Assembly (NCBI GenBank): GCA_944324865.1
Contig: CALUXW010000003.1
Span: 1-64,000 of the forward strand
Origin: Candidatus Gastranaerophilales bacterium
GTDB lineage: Bacteria; Cyanobacteriota; Vampirovibrionia; Gastranaerophilales; Gastranaerophilaceae
Length of the DNA stretch: 64,000 nucleotides
Direction: 5' to 3'
Part shown: piece after piece, positions 27,072 through 34,096 of the stretch
Position numbering within the stretch: the first letter of the stretch is position 1
How the letters are laid out: each line of letters opens with the position of its first letter
The notes under the pieces: generated by a model
The model's database searches: none
What the model saw: the letters and a program-made list of their open reading frames with translations, nothing else
What the model was told of the DNA's origin: nothing
Program-made: the position numbers and the translations under genes

Positions 27072-28124
27072 ATGTTTGATGTTATTACCATAGGTTCTGC
27101 AACACTGGATATATTTGTCGAAAGTGATGGGGCAAATATAGTTTCAGTTAATTCATTAAAGAAAAAAACAGAGTTTATGTCATTCCCATACGGAGCAAAA
27201 GTCGAAATAGACGGCTTTTCAAGAAATATTGGAGGTGGAGGAATAAATACTGCTGCCAACTTTGCAAATTTAGGTCTTAAAACATCAACAGTTATAAAAC
27301 TTGGCGATGATGAAATAGCTCCTGTTATTAAGAAGAAAATGGAACATGACGGTGTTGATACATCCAATATAATTCAAGCAAAAAATGACTTTACAGGACT
27401 TTCAATAATTCTTGTAAGCTTTCAAGGTGACAGAACAGTCCTTGCTCACCGTGGCGCAAACGCAACAATAAGTGAAGATGAAATAGACTTTAATTTATTT
27501 AAAAAAACATCATGGATATACGTTGCTCCACTTGCAGGCGATACAAATAAACTTTTAGACAAAATTGCAGATTTTGCAGGACAAAACAATATTAATTTAG
27601 CAATTAATGCAGGAAGTACTGCGATAAAAAAAGGGGAGAAATATTTTAGCAATATTTTAAAAACTGCAAAAATAGTTGTTATGAACAAGGAAGAAGCTTC
27701 AATGCTTACAAAAATCCTTGTCAGACCTGACACAAAAGAAGAAAAATTTTCTAAGATGCAAATACATCCTGATGTTATAACTATGCTAAAAAAATTATAT
27801 TGTAAAAAAGGTTCAATCGCAGTTATTACGGACGGCAAGTATGGAGTATATTGCTACGACGGTCAAAAATTATACCATGCACCAGAATTTAATGCGAAAG
27901 TTGTTTCTACACTTGGTGCGGGTGATGCCTTCAGCTCAACATTTGTTGCCTCGATAAATAAATTTGGAAATGATGTAAAAAAAGCGCTCACATACGCCTC
28001 TGTTAATGCTGCAGCAGTAATAGAAAAATTTGGTGCACAAGAAGGATTTTTAACCTTTGAACAGATAGAGGAAAAGCTAAAAGAACAACCACAATATGAG
28101 GTAAAAATAATTAATGAGGCTTGA
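27072..28124 (+). CDS. PfkB-family carbohydrate kinase
   Basis: Ribokinase-fold sugar or nucleoside kinase of 350 residues. The N-terminal GSATLDIFVE motif, the glycine-rich NIGGGGINTAANFANLG segment (substrate and lid region) and the C-terminal GAGDAF with the catalytic Asp (near residue 284) are present. The substrate could be a ribose-, fructose- or adenosine-type compound and is not readable. AGAGG lies upstream of the ATG. The downstream rqcP gene starts 11 nt before the stop, implying coupling. Confidence 0.9.
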   Translation: MFDVITIGSATLDIFVESDGANIVSVNSLKKKTEFMSFPYGAKVEIDGFSRNIGGGGINTAANFANLGLKTSTVIKLGDDEIAPVIKKKMEHDGVDTSNIIQAKNDFTGLSIILVSFQGDRTVLAHRGANATISEDEIDFNLFKKTSWIYVAPLAGDTNKLLDKIADFAGQNNINLAINAGSTAIKKGEKYFSNILKTAKIVVMNKEEASMLTKILVRPDTKEEKFSKMQIHPDVITMLKKLYCKKGSIAVITDGKYGVYCYDGQKLYHAPEFNAKVVSTLGAGDAFSSTFVASINKFGNDVKKALTYASVNAAAVIEKFGAQEGFLTFEQIEEKLKEQPQYEVKIINEA

Positions 28125-28359
28125 TAAATTTCTAAAAGTATCCAGATTAATCAAAAGAAGAACTATAGCTAATTCAGTCTGTGAAAGCGCAAGAGTTTTT
28201 GTTAATGACAACCCGGCAAAACCGGCAAAGACTGTTAAAATAGGGGATATAATAACAATAGAATTCAAAGATTCGTACAAAAAAGTTTGTATACTAAAAA
28301 TCCCTCAAGGGAATGTTTCAATTAATGAAGCTTTGCAATTATATAAAATAATAAAATAG
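28114..28359 (+). CDS. rqcP: RqcP-like S4-domain RNA-binding protein
   Basis: 81 residues matching the small S4 proteins RqcP (YabO)/HslR: MRLDKFLKVSRLIKRRTIAN, then RVFVNDNPAKPAKTVKIGDII. In bacteria with ribosome-associated quality control, RqcP binds the 50S subunit with RqcH and supports alanine tailing of stalled chains. The gene overlaps the end of the PfkB gene by 11 nt, and its start is read from inside it. The GC-rich repeat element begins 2 nt after the stop. Confidence 0.85.
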   Translation: MRLDKFLKVSRLIKRRTIANSVCESARVFVNDNPAKPAKTVKIGDIITIEFKDSYKKVCILKIPQGNVSINEALQLYKIIK

Positions 28360-28360
28360 A

Positions 28361-28409
28361 TTATGCACTCATCTTCGCTCGCTAAGCGCAGTCGCGCTAG
28401 AGCTCGCTC
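28361..28409. repeat. GC-rich 49-bp direct repeat, copy 1
   Basis: Starts TTATGCACTCATCTTCGCTC and ends GAGCTCGCTC; identical to copy 2 at 28471-28519. It contains a small dyad AGCGC-AGTC-GCGCT. Its base composition contrasts sharply with the AT-rich surroundings. Confidence 0.9.
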
Positions 28410-28470
28410 TTTAGTAAGGTTACGCAAAAGTCCGCCAAGCTCTCGCTTGCCGTACATTTGCTTCACACAC

Positions 28471-28519
28471 TTATGCACTCATCTTCGCTCGCTAAGCGCA
28501 GTCGCGCTAGAGCTCGCTC
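28471..28519. repeat. GC-rich 49-bp direct repeat, copy 2
   Basis: Exact repeat of 28361-28409, offset by 110 bp. The 61 bp between the copies also carry related short pieces (CTCTCGCTTGC). Together they fill the otherwise empty 28360-28520 interval after rqcP. They look like a REP-type intergenic element rather than a gene. Confidence 0.9.
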
Positions 28520-28538
28520 GATTCGTGTATAAAAGAAG

Positions 28539-28554
28539 AGCCGCAAAAGCGGCT
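28539..28554. terminator. Hairpin after the repeat element, terminator-like
   Basis: AGCCGC AAAA GCGGCT. No U tract follows on the plus strand. It may end rqcP transcription weakly or belong to the repeat element. Confidence 0.45.
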
Positions 28555-28562
28555 GATTAGGG

Positions 28563-28598
28563 ATATTTAATTGTTACATTAATGTAACAATTAAATAT
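28563..28598. promoter_or_regulatory. Perfect 36-bp palindrome upstream of the sigma factor gene
   Basis: The two 18-nt halves (first half ATATTTAATTGTTACATT) are exact reverse complements with no loop. The core TTACATTAATGTAA has the form of a dimer-binding operator. It lies about 135 bp upstream of the sigma-28-type gene. It has no U tract, so it does not look like a terminator. Confidence 0.75.
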
Positions 28599-28656
28599 TT
28601 TACCCACATGTTTTAAAAGTAACATCGTCTGTTAAAGCGAATAAAATTAAATGTTT

Positions 28657-28672
28657 TCATATAGATATATGA
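28657..28672. repeat. Second dyad in the sigma factor upstream region
   Basis: TCATATA GA TATATGA, perfect 7-bp arms, 61 bp before the sigma gene ATG. It is a possible second operator in the same region. Apart from the dyads and TATAAT at 28700-28705, I see no gene in 28555-28732. Confidence 0.45.
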
Positions 28673-28732
28673 TGTCAAAAAAATCTAATTAACTGACAAT
28701 ATAATTAAATAGGACTTGGGATATAACATTAA

Positions 28733-29560
28733 ATGAATCAAGAAAATATAGAGGTCGATTCATACAAGAAAATCGTGAGATTATCTGACGAAGAATTAAA
28801 AAGTTTGTGGGAGGAATATTATCTTGACCGCACAAATAAGGTTGTTCGCGACAAATTAATAGTACAGTACATTTACCTTACACGTTATGTTATAGGACGT
28901 GTAAAAGTAAATTTACCCCCAAGTTTTTCATATGAAGATATAGCAAGCTATGGTGTTGAAGGTCTTATTGATGCAATTGAAAAGTTTTCACCAAACAAAG
29001 GTGCAAAATTTGAAACATATGCACTTATGAGAATAAGAGGAGCAATTATAGATAGGATACGCTCATCAGACTGGCTTCCAAGAACAGTAAGAAAAAAAAT
29101 AAAAGATATAAAACTTACAGCAGAAAAATTAAAACAAGAGTTAGGTCGTGCAGCTACAACTAAAGAAATAGCAGATGTTATGGGCATGGAAAAAGAAAAA
29201 GTTGAAGAAATTTTGGCCTCTGATGCATCAGTTGATTCATTGTATGATAAAAAAGGTGTTGGAGAAGACAGTGTAGAAATAATAGATACTATCGAAGATA
29301 AAAATTCACAAAGACCCGAAGAAGAAATGGAGAAAAAAGACGCTAAACGTGAACTTGAAGCGGCACTAAAAAAACTACCGGAACGTGAAAGAATGTTATT
29401 GGTTTTCTACTATCATGAAAATATGACGTTAAAAGAAATAGGTGAAGCAATAAATGTTTCAGAATCTCGTGTTTGTCAACTCCATGCTCAAGCAATTATG
29501 AAACTTAGAAACATACTAAGTGCAAAACGTAGTGAAAGAATGAATAAATCAATAGTATAA
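28733..29560 (+). CDS. RNA polymerase sigma factor, FliA/WhiG (sigma-28) type
   Basis: 275 residues with regions 2, 3 and 4 of a group 3 sigma factor: region 2 around LTRYVIGRVKVNLPPSFSYE and RIRGAIIDRIRSSDWLPRTV (typical of the FliA/WhiG/SigF branch), region 3 (AATTKEIADVMGMEKEKVEEIL) and region 4 helix-turn-helix (MTLKEIGEAINVSESRVCQL). It would direct transcription of a special regulon such as motility, surface appendages or stress. No flagellar gene is in this window. The upstream 370 bp carry a perfect palindrome, suggesting its own regulation is elaborate. Confidence 0.93.
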   Translation: MNQENIEVDSYKKIVRLSDEELKSLWEEYYLDRTNKVVRDKLIVQYIYLTRYVIGRVKVNLPPSFSYEDIASYGVEGLIDAIEKFSPNKGAKFETYALMRIRGAIIDRIRSSDWLPRTVRKKIKDIKLTAEKLKQELGRAATTKEIADVMGMEKEKVEEILASDASVDSLYDKKGVGEDSVEIIDTIEDKNSQRPEEEMEKKDAKRELEAALKKLPERERMLLVFYYHENMTLKEIGEAINVSESRVCQLHAQAIMKLRNILSAKRSERMNKSIV

Positions 29561-29578
29561 CTTTTGCAAACATAAAAA

Positions 29579-29604
29579 AAATGTTTGTCGGGTGACAAAC
29601 ATTT
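29579..29604. repeat. A-tract plus hairpin after the sigma factor gene
   Basis: AAATGTTTGTC (29579-29589), loop GGGT, GACAAACATTT (29594-29604), preceded by an A run and followed by AAAACACGAGG. No plus-strand U tract. It resembles the element at 21949-21969 in layout. The rest of 29605-29780 shows nothing recognisable. Confidence 0.55.
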
Positions 29605-29780
29605 AAAACACGAGGATATTAAGAGAGAGTAATAAATGTACCTGTTTTATAAAGACAAAAGTGCATAAATAGCTATTGCCTTAATTTTTTTCCTTTAATT
29701 TTAATTCCCTTACTCTTTAATAAAGTATTTATGTATTTAAAAATTGCTCAACGCCAAAATAATATTAAGAAATATTAAAA

Positions 29781-29803
29781 AGCCTGCCATCTAAAGGCAG
29801 GCT
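29781..29803 (-). terminator. Terminator of yidC
   Basis: AGCCTGCC / GGCAGGCT stem with a 7-nt loop. On the minus strand it is followed by TTTT and more T-rich sequence. It lies just after the yidC stop. Confidence 0.88.
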
Positions 29804-29817
29804 GGAAAAATATACTT

Positions 29818-30903
29818 CTATTTAACCTCTTTAGGCTCTATTTGTTTTGCACCATCAGCATCAATCTCTACAGTTATTTTTTTCTTGTCGTCCTCTTTGT
29901 CAAGTTGTTTATTAATAATAACTGTTTGGACAATTTGGAATACATTACTGGTCACGAGATACAATAACACACCTGCAGGGATTGGTATAAAAATAAAAGT
30001 CAATCCTATCATCAGAGGCATAACAGTTCCCATAGACTTTTGAATAGCTTGCTGAGTTGCATCTTGTTGTATTCCTTTTTGTGTAGACATCATAACTTTT
30101 TGCGAAATCCACATGGTAAAAGCAAACAATAGCACCAATAAAATGACATCATAATGGACTTCATTTTGAACATCGGCAACAGGAACATTTGCAGCCAAAA
30201 TATTATCTATAGGTTCAAATGTAACTTTCTCGGTTTCCTTAGTCTGATTATCAATAACATTAATCTCAACTTTTGTAATCGCTTTCAGCTCCGCAAAAGA
30301 AAGATTTAAACTATCAGGATACATTTTAAGATCAAAATTTTGTTTAGGTTTAATATCCCCCTGTACAGATATAGCTTTTGTCGGACGATCAATTTTAACA
30401 TTTTCTAATACCTTATCGCCCAAATACACAGTTGCTGTCTTTCCGGCAGTAAATGTATCATAGGGGCCTACAACAAATTTACCATCAAAAGATTGCCCGG
30501 CATTGCTTTTTATAGTAGCATCAAGGCGGTTTATAAACAGAAATTTTGCATTACCTGCTTGCTGAATAAATTGTGGACTCATAAGTGCAGTATAGAGTAA
30601 AATAAAAATCGGTAACTGCAATAACAAAGGCAAACATCCTGCCATAGGATTAAACTTATGCTCTTTGTAAAACTCCATCATTTTTTGTTGCATCATTTGA
30701 GGGTTACTTTTATATCTTTCCTGAATAGCCTTCATTTTAGGTTGTAAAAGTTGCATATTGCGCATTGAACGTTGTTGAGATATGCTCGATGGCCACATGC
30801 AAGCCCTTACTATAATTGTTAATAATATTATTGCAAGTCCCCAATTTCCGGCAATTTTTGCCAATGTTTGCAAAATTGAAAGAGTAAAACCTATAAAATC
30901 CAT
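29818..30903 (-). CDS. yidC: Membrane protein insertase YidC/Oxa1 with a long periplasmic loop
   Basis: Inserts and folds inner-membrane proteins. The conserved core is clear: TM1 with the functional Arg (R33 in IIVRACMWP), the cytoplasmic hairpin (residues 45-85), TM2 (about 90-108), TM3 (about 252-270), and TM4 and TM5 (about 290-335, PLMIGLTFIFIPIPAGVLLY). The loop between TM2 and TM3 spans about residues 110-250, roughly 100 residues longer than the usual short loop. It is beta-rich (TATVYLGDKVLENVKIDRP), as if an extracytoplasmic domain had been inserted there. TAGGAGA precedes the ATG. The neighbour rnpA/rpmH group is absent. Confidence 0.93.
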   Translation of the reverse strand: MDFIGFTLSILQTLAKIAGNWGLAIILLTIIVRACMWPSSISQQRSMRNMQLLQPKMKAIQERYKSNPQMMQQKMMEFYKEHKFNPMAGCLPLLLQLPIFILLYTALMSPQFIQQAGNAKFLFINRLDATIKSNAGQSFDGKFVVGPYDTFTAGKTATVYLGDKVLENVKIDRPTKAISVQGDIKPKQNFDLKMYPDSLNLSFAELKAITKVEINVIDNQTKETEKVTFEPIDNILAANVPVADVQNEVHYDVILLVLLFAFTMWISQKVMMSTQKGIQQDATQQAIQKSMGTVMPLMIGLTFIFIPIPAGVLLYLVTSNVFQIVQTVIINKQLDKEDDKKKITVEIDADGAKQIEPKEVK

Positions 30904-30963
30904 AAAATCTCCTATGCTTTCATGCCAAATCGGCTTTTATAATTTTTAATTTTACCTTAAACA

Positions 30964-30972
30964 TGATATTAT
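30964..30972 (+). promoter_or_regulatory. Extended -10 promoter of the leaderless mnmE gene
   Basis: TG-A-TATTAT ends 6 nt before the mnmE ATG at 30979, so the mRNA is predicted to start at the start codon. No Shine-Dalgarno is present. Confidence 0.6.
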
Positions 30973-30978
30973 TCACAT

Positions 30979-32307
30979 ATGAAATATACATTTGATACAA
31001 TTTGCGCAATTGCCACACCGTTAAGCACCGGAGGAATAGGTGTTATAAGAATTAGTGGGGAAAATGCATTTACAATAGTTCAAAATATTTTTAATAAAAA
31101 AATAGTACCTAAGGTAATAAATCACGGATGGATTATTAATGAAAATAAAAAAATTGACGAAGTTATAATCTTGCCTTTTATTGCACCACACAGTTATACC
31201 GGTGAAAATGTAGCAGAAATACAAACTCATGGGTCTCCAGTTGTTATAAATGAAGTTTTAAATCTTGTACTAAAACAAGGTGCAAGATTAGCACAAAGAG
31301 GAGAATTCACAAAAAGAGCGTTTTTAAATCACAAAATTGATTTGTCACAGGCAGAGGCAGTTTTGGATTTAATAAATGCAAAAACATCAAAATCAGCGCA
31401 TGGTGCTGCAAATAATTTATCAGGTTCTCTTAAAGTAAAAATAGAAGAAATAAAAACACAAATAAGTGAAATTTTAGGCAAAATAATAGCATCGCTTGAT
31501 TTTCCTGAAGATGTAGCAGAAGTAGAACATTGCGAGATTGCAGAAAAAATTAGAAATACAATAAACGATATTAATGAAATTCTGAAAAATGCACGAGTTC
31601 ACAATATTTTAAGACAAGGGATAAAAGTTGCTGTTGCAGGACGTCCAAATGCTGGCAAATCTTCACTTTTTAATGCACTTTTAAATCTTGACAGAGCTAT
31701 AGTTACCGAAATAGAAGGTACGACAAGAGATACAATAACAGAAACTCTTGACTTAAACGGCATAAGTACAACCTTAATAGACACTGCAGGCATAAGAGAA
31801 CAAAGCTTTGATAAAGTAGAAAAAATAGGTATTGAACAGTCAAGACTTGCAATAGAACAAGCAGATATTGTACTTTGTCTTTATGATGGACAATGCGGAT
31901 TAGGTGAATACGACAAAGAAATTTTTGCACTTGCAAAAGATAAAAAACATATAATGGTTCGCACGAAATGTGATTTGTGTAGCAAGTCAAACAATAAAAA
32001 CGAAATTTCAATAAGCTCTATTACAAGAGAAGGAATAAAGGAACTAAAGCAAGAAATTTATCAGCAAATAATTGGATTAAACCCCACAGAAAATGAATTT
32101 TTAACAAATCAAAGACACCAAAGCTGCCTCAGAAGTGCTCTTGAAGCATTGAATAATGCATTGGAAGGAGCAGAGCGAAATGAAATGCAAGATTTAATCA
32201 GTATAGATTTAAAAACCGCACTCACAAGTTTAGGCGAAATAAGCGGTGAAGTTATCACAGACAATATTTTAAATAACATATTTGAAAATTTTTGCATAGG
32301 CAAATAG
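30979..32307 (+). CDS. mnmE: tRNA modification GTPase MnmE
   Basis: With MnmG it makes the 5-carboxymethylaminomethyl modification at wobble U34. 442 residues: an N-terminal THF-binding domain (DTICAIATPLSTGGIGVIRISG), a helical domain, and the inserted G domain with G1 GRPNAGKSS (about 220), the TTRDTITE switch, G3 DTAG and G4 TKCD. The C-terminus ends in CIGK, the conserved catalytic cysteine motif. The stop codon abuts the stop of the convergent DUF1796 gene with no gap. Confidence 0.97.
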   Translation: MKYTFDTICAIATPLSTGGIGVIRISGENAFTIVQNIFNKKIVPKVINHGWIINENKKIDEVIILPFIAPHSYTGENVAEIQTHGSPVVINEVLNLVLKQGARLAQRGEFTKRAFLNHKIDLSQAEAVLDLINAKTSKSAHGAANNLSGSLKVKIEEIKTQISEILGKIIASLDFPEDVAEVEHCEIAEKIRNTINDINEILKNARVHNILRQGIKVAVAGRPNAGKSSLFNALLNLDRAIVTEIEGTTRDTITETLDLNGISTTLIDTAGIREQSFDKVEKIGIEQSRLAIEQADIVLCLYDGQCGLGEYDKEIFALAKDKKHIMVRTKCDLCSKSNNKNEISISSITREGIKELKQEIYQQIIGLNPTENEFLTNQRHQSCLRSALEALNNALEGAERNEMQDLISIDLKTALTSLGEISGEVITDNILNNIFENFCIGK

Positions 32308-33135
32308 TTAAAATAAATCAAAAGATTTTATATAATTTCTTATTTCATTTCCAACATTTTTTGCAAAATCTCTACCATCTTTTGTTTTACGAATTTTATC
32401 TGCCCATCCGTCCGTATTAAAGTAAGATAAGTCAATAAAAAATGTGTTTTTCATTTCAAACACCTCATTTTTTAGATTTTTGTTATGATTTAAAATTATA
32501 AAAGCAAATTTTTTATCACCCCTTAACTTCTGTACTATATTATACAGTTTTTCTATTGAATCTCTTTTGGTTTCCGTAGCATAGCTTATTGAATAAATAA
32601 CAAACAAAAATTTCTCATCATTAATGTAATCATAAAAATTTTCAATTCTTTTTTTATATAATCTTATAAAATCATCCTTGCTCAATCTTGCATCATGGTT
32701 GTATATAGCCCCCAAGGTATTATTAATCCAGCAATTTTGCTCTTGATCAAACTCAACATCGTCAAAAAAATTTTTAAAATTTGTATTTATTAATTTAATT
32801 ACCTGATCAAGATTAGAATGAAACGCCAAATCAAAAACTGAAGACTTTTCACCATATATTTTTCTCGGCTTTATTTTTGCATAAGTTGTAACCACTCTAG
32901 GAAAGCAAAATGACCCCAAAGATAAAATTCTATATTTATTTTTTTTAAATTTAAAATAATCAACAATATTAAAATATTGTACCAAATCACGTACGTATTT
33001 TCGAGTATTTCTATCAATAATAAATATTGAAACTAATAATGCTAAAAACTTTCTCAAAACTCCCCCAATGTAAAGAAATGTAAAATAATAAAAAAATAAT
33101 GTTATAAAATATTTTACCAGAGGAATAGTACACAT
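32308..33135 (-). CDS. DUF1796-family protein (putative papain-like cysteine peptidase)
   Basis: The core RILSLGSFCFPRVVTTYAKI and SSVFDLAFHSNLDQVIKLI match the DUF1796 pattern, with the Cys of LGSxCxP as the possible nucleophile and a later NHDARL histidine. Such proteins occur near surface-polysaccharide genes in many bacteria and their activity is unproven. Residues 1-40 are hydrophobic, but the true start is uncertain: no good ribosome site lies at ATG 33135, and GGGGGAG occurs near codon 25. The gene is especially rich in Lys, Asn and Phe and sits alone between housekeeping genes, so transfer is possible. Confidence 0.75.
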   Translation of the reverse strand: MCTIPLVKYFITLFFYYFTFLYIGGVLRKFLALLVSIFIIDRNTRKYVRDLVQYFNIVDYFKFKKNKYRILSLGSFCFPRVVTTYAKIKPRKIYGEKSSVFDLAFHSNLDQVIKLINTNFKNFFDDVEFDQEQNCWINNTLGAIYNHDARLSKDDFIRLYKKRIENFYDYINDEKFLFVIYSISYATETKRDSIEKLYNIVQKLRGDKKFAFIILNHNKNLKNEVFEMKNTFFIDLSYFNTDGWADKIRKTKDGRDFAKNVGNEIRNYIKSFDLF

Positions 33136-33199
33136 GTAAAGATAATATGGCAGAATAAAGTTTTCTCTCTAATTCCTCTCTCTAATATGTGGTAAATTT

Positions 33200-33226
33200 A
33201 CTGGCTCTCGTGGGTCAGTTTTTTTT
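33200..33226 (+). terminator. Intrinsic terminator inside the panD leader region
   Basis: ACTGGCTC (33200-33207), loop TCGT, GGGTCAGT (33212-33219); 8 pairs with two G-U, then eight T. No plus-strand gene ends nearby: the gene immediately upstream is on the minus strand and starts at 33135. It may therefore be an attenuator of panD or the end of a short RNA. Confidence 0.7.
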
Positions 33227-33270
33227 ATGCTTGTTTTTTATTTTTTTGTTAAAATAAGTAGGTTATGTTA

Positions 33271-33612
33271 ATGGAATTTTTATACGCAAAAATACACAGA
33301 GCTACAGTAACCGATGCGAATCTTGAATATATCGGCTCTATTACAATAGATAAAGCGCTTCTTAGAGCATCAGACATTAAAGCAAACCAAAAAGTTGAAA
33401 TATTGGATATTAATAATGGCGAAAGATTTTCTACATACGTTATAGAAGGCGCAGAGAACTCCGGCATAATTTGTCTAAACGGAGCTGCTGCGAGAAAAGT
33501 ACAAAAGGGAGACAAGGTAATTATTGTCGCATATGCTATTATGGATGAAAAAGAGCAACAATCATTTTGTCCTAAGATTGTCCATGTTGATGAAAATAAC
33601 AAAATTGTCTAA
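33271..33612 (+). CDS. panD: Aspartate 1-decarboxylase
   Basis: Pyruvoyl enzyme that makes beta-alanine for pantothenate and coenzyme A. The self-cleavage site is the Gly-Ser in EYIGSITID (G22-S23), producing the pyruvoyl group on the serine; K7 and Y20 match conserved residues. I chose the second ATG (33271) because TAGG lies 8 nt upstream of it; ATG 33265 has no room. 113 residues is close to the norm. Its stop overlaps the stop of the convergent ilvH gene by 4 nt (CTAA). Confidence 0.95.
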   Translation: MEFLYAKIHRATVTDANLEYIGSITIDKALLRASDIKANQKVEILDINNGERFSTYVIEGAENSGIICLNGAAARKVQKGDKVIIVAYAIMDEKEQQSFCPKIVHVDENNKIV

Positions 33613-34088
33613 TTTCTGGACATTGCCACTTTGCCACTTCTTACAAAGTCTTTGTAGCCGTATGGTTTGATTAGTTCAATCAAAGCTTGAATTTGCTTAT
33701 CATCGGCAACTATTTGCAATGTATAGTTTTTATCTGTTATATCAATTATTTTAGAACCTGTTACTTCTGCAATTCTCAGGATTTTATCCACATCCTCGTC
33801 TTTTACTTGTAATTTTACCATTACAATTTCGCGCTCCATCGCATCGCTGACAGATAAATCAGAAACTTTTAATACTGGTATCAACCTGTGCAATTGCTTG
33901 CAAATTTGCTCAACTGCTTCATTTGTTGCAATTGTTGTTATTGTTATTTTCGAATAATTTCTATCAATAGTAGGAGCGACTGTAAGACTCTCTATGTTAT
34001 ACCCTCTACCTGAAAATAAATCTACTACACGCGAAAGTACTCCGGATTCATTTGTTACCAAAATAGACAACGTATGTAATGTACTCAT
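33609..34088 (-). CDS. ilvH: Acetolactate synthase small (regulatory) subunit
   Basis: 159 residues beginning [31 protein letters not shown], the N-terminal ACT domain that binds valine for feedback control, followed by the C-terminal domain ([23 protein letters not shown]). It activates and regulates the large subunit, whose gene lies 8 nt upstream on the same strand. Both serve valine, leucine and isoleucine synthesis. Its 3' end overlaps panD by 4 nt. Confidence 0.96.
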   Translation of the reverse strand: MSTLHTLSILVTNESGVLSRVVDLFSGRGYNIESLTVAPTIDRNYSKITITTIATNEAVEQICKQLHRLIPVLKVSDLSVSDAMEREIVMVKLQVKDEDVDKILRIAEVTGSKIIDITDKNYTLQIVADDKQIQALIELIKPYGYKDFVRSGKVAMSRN

Positions 34089-34096
34089 TTTTTCTC

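Noticed and set aside
28361-28519. CRISPR array
   Set aside because: Only two 49-bp copies 110 bp apart, no regular series of spacers and no cas genes.
28363-28560. A 65-codon open frame on the plus strand over the GC-rich repeat
   Set aside because: It is made almost entirely of the two repeat copies and runs of Arg, Ser and Leu. There is no ribosome site, and GC-rich repeats keep frames open by chance.
33187-33195. Minimal ORF ATG-TGG-TAA just before the panD leader terminator
   Set aside because: No ribosome site before it and the sequence is short enough to occur by chance. I kept only the terminator.
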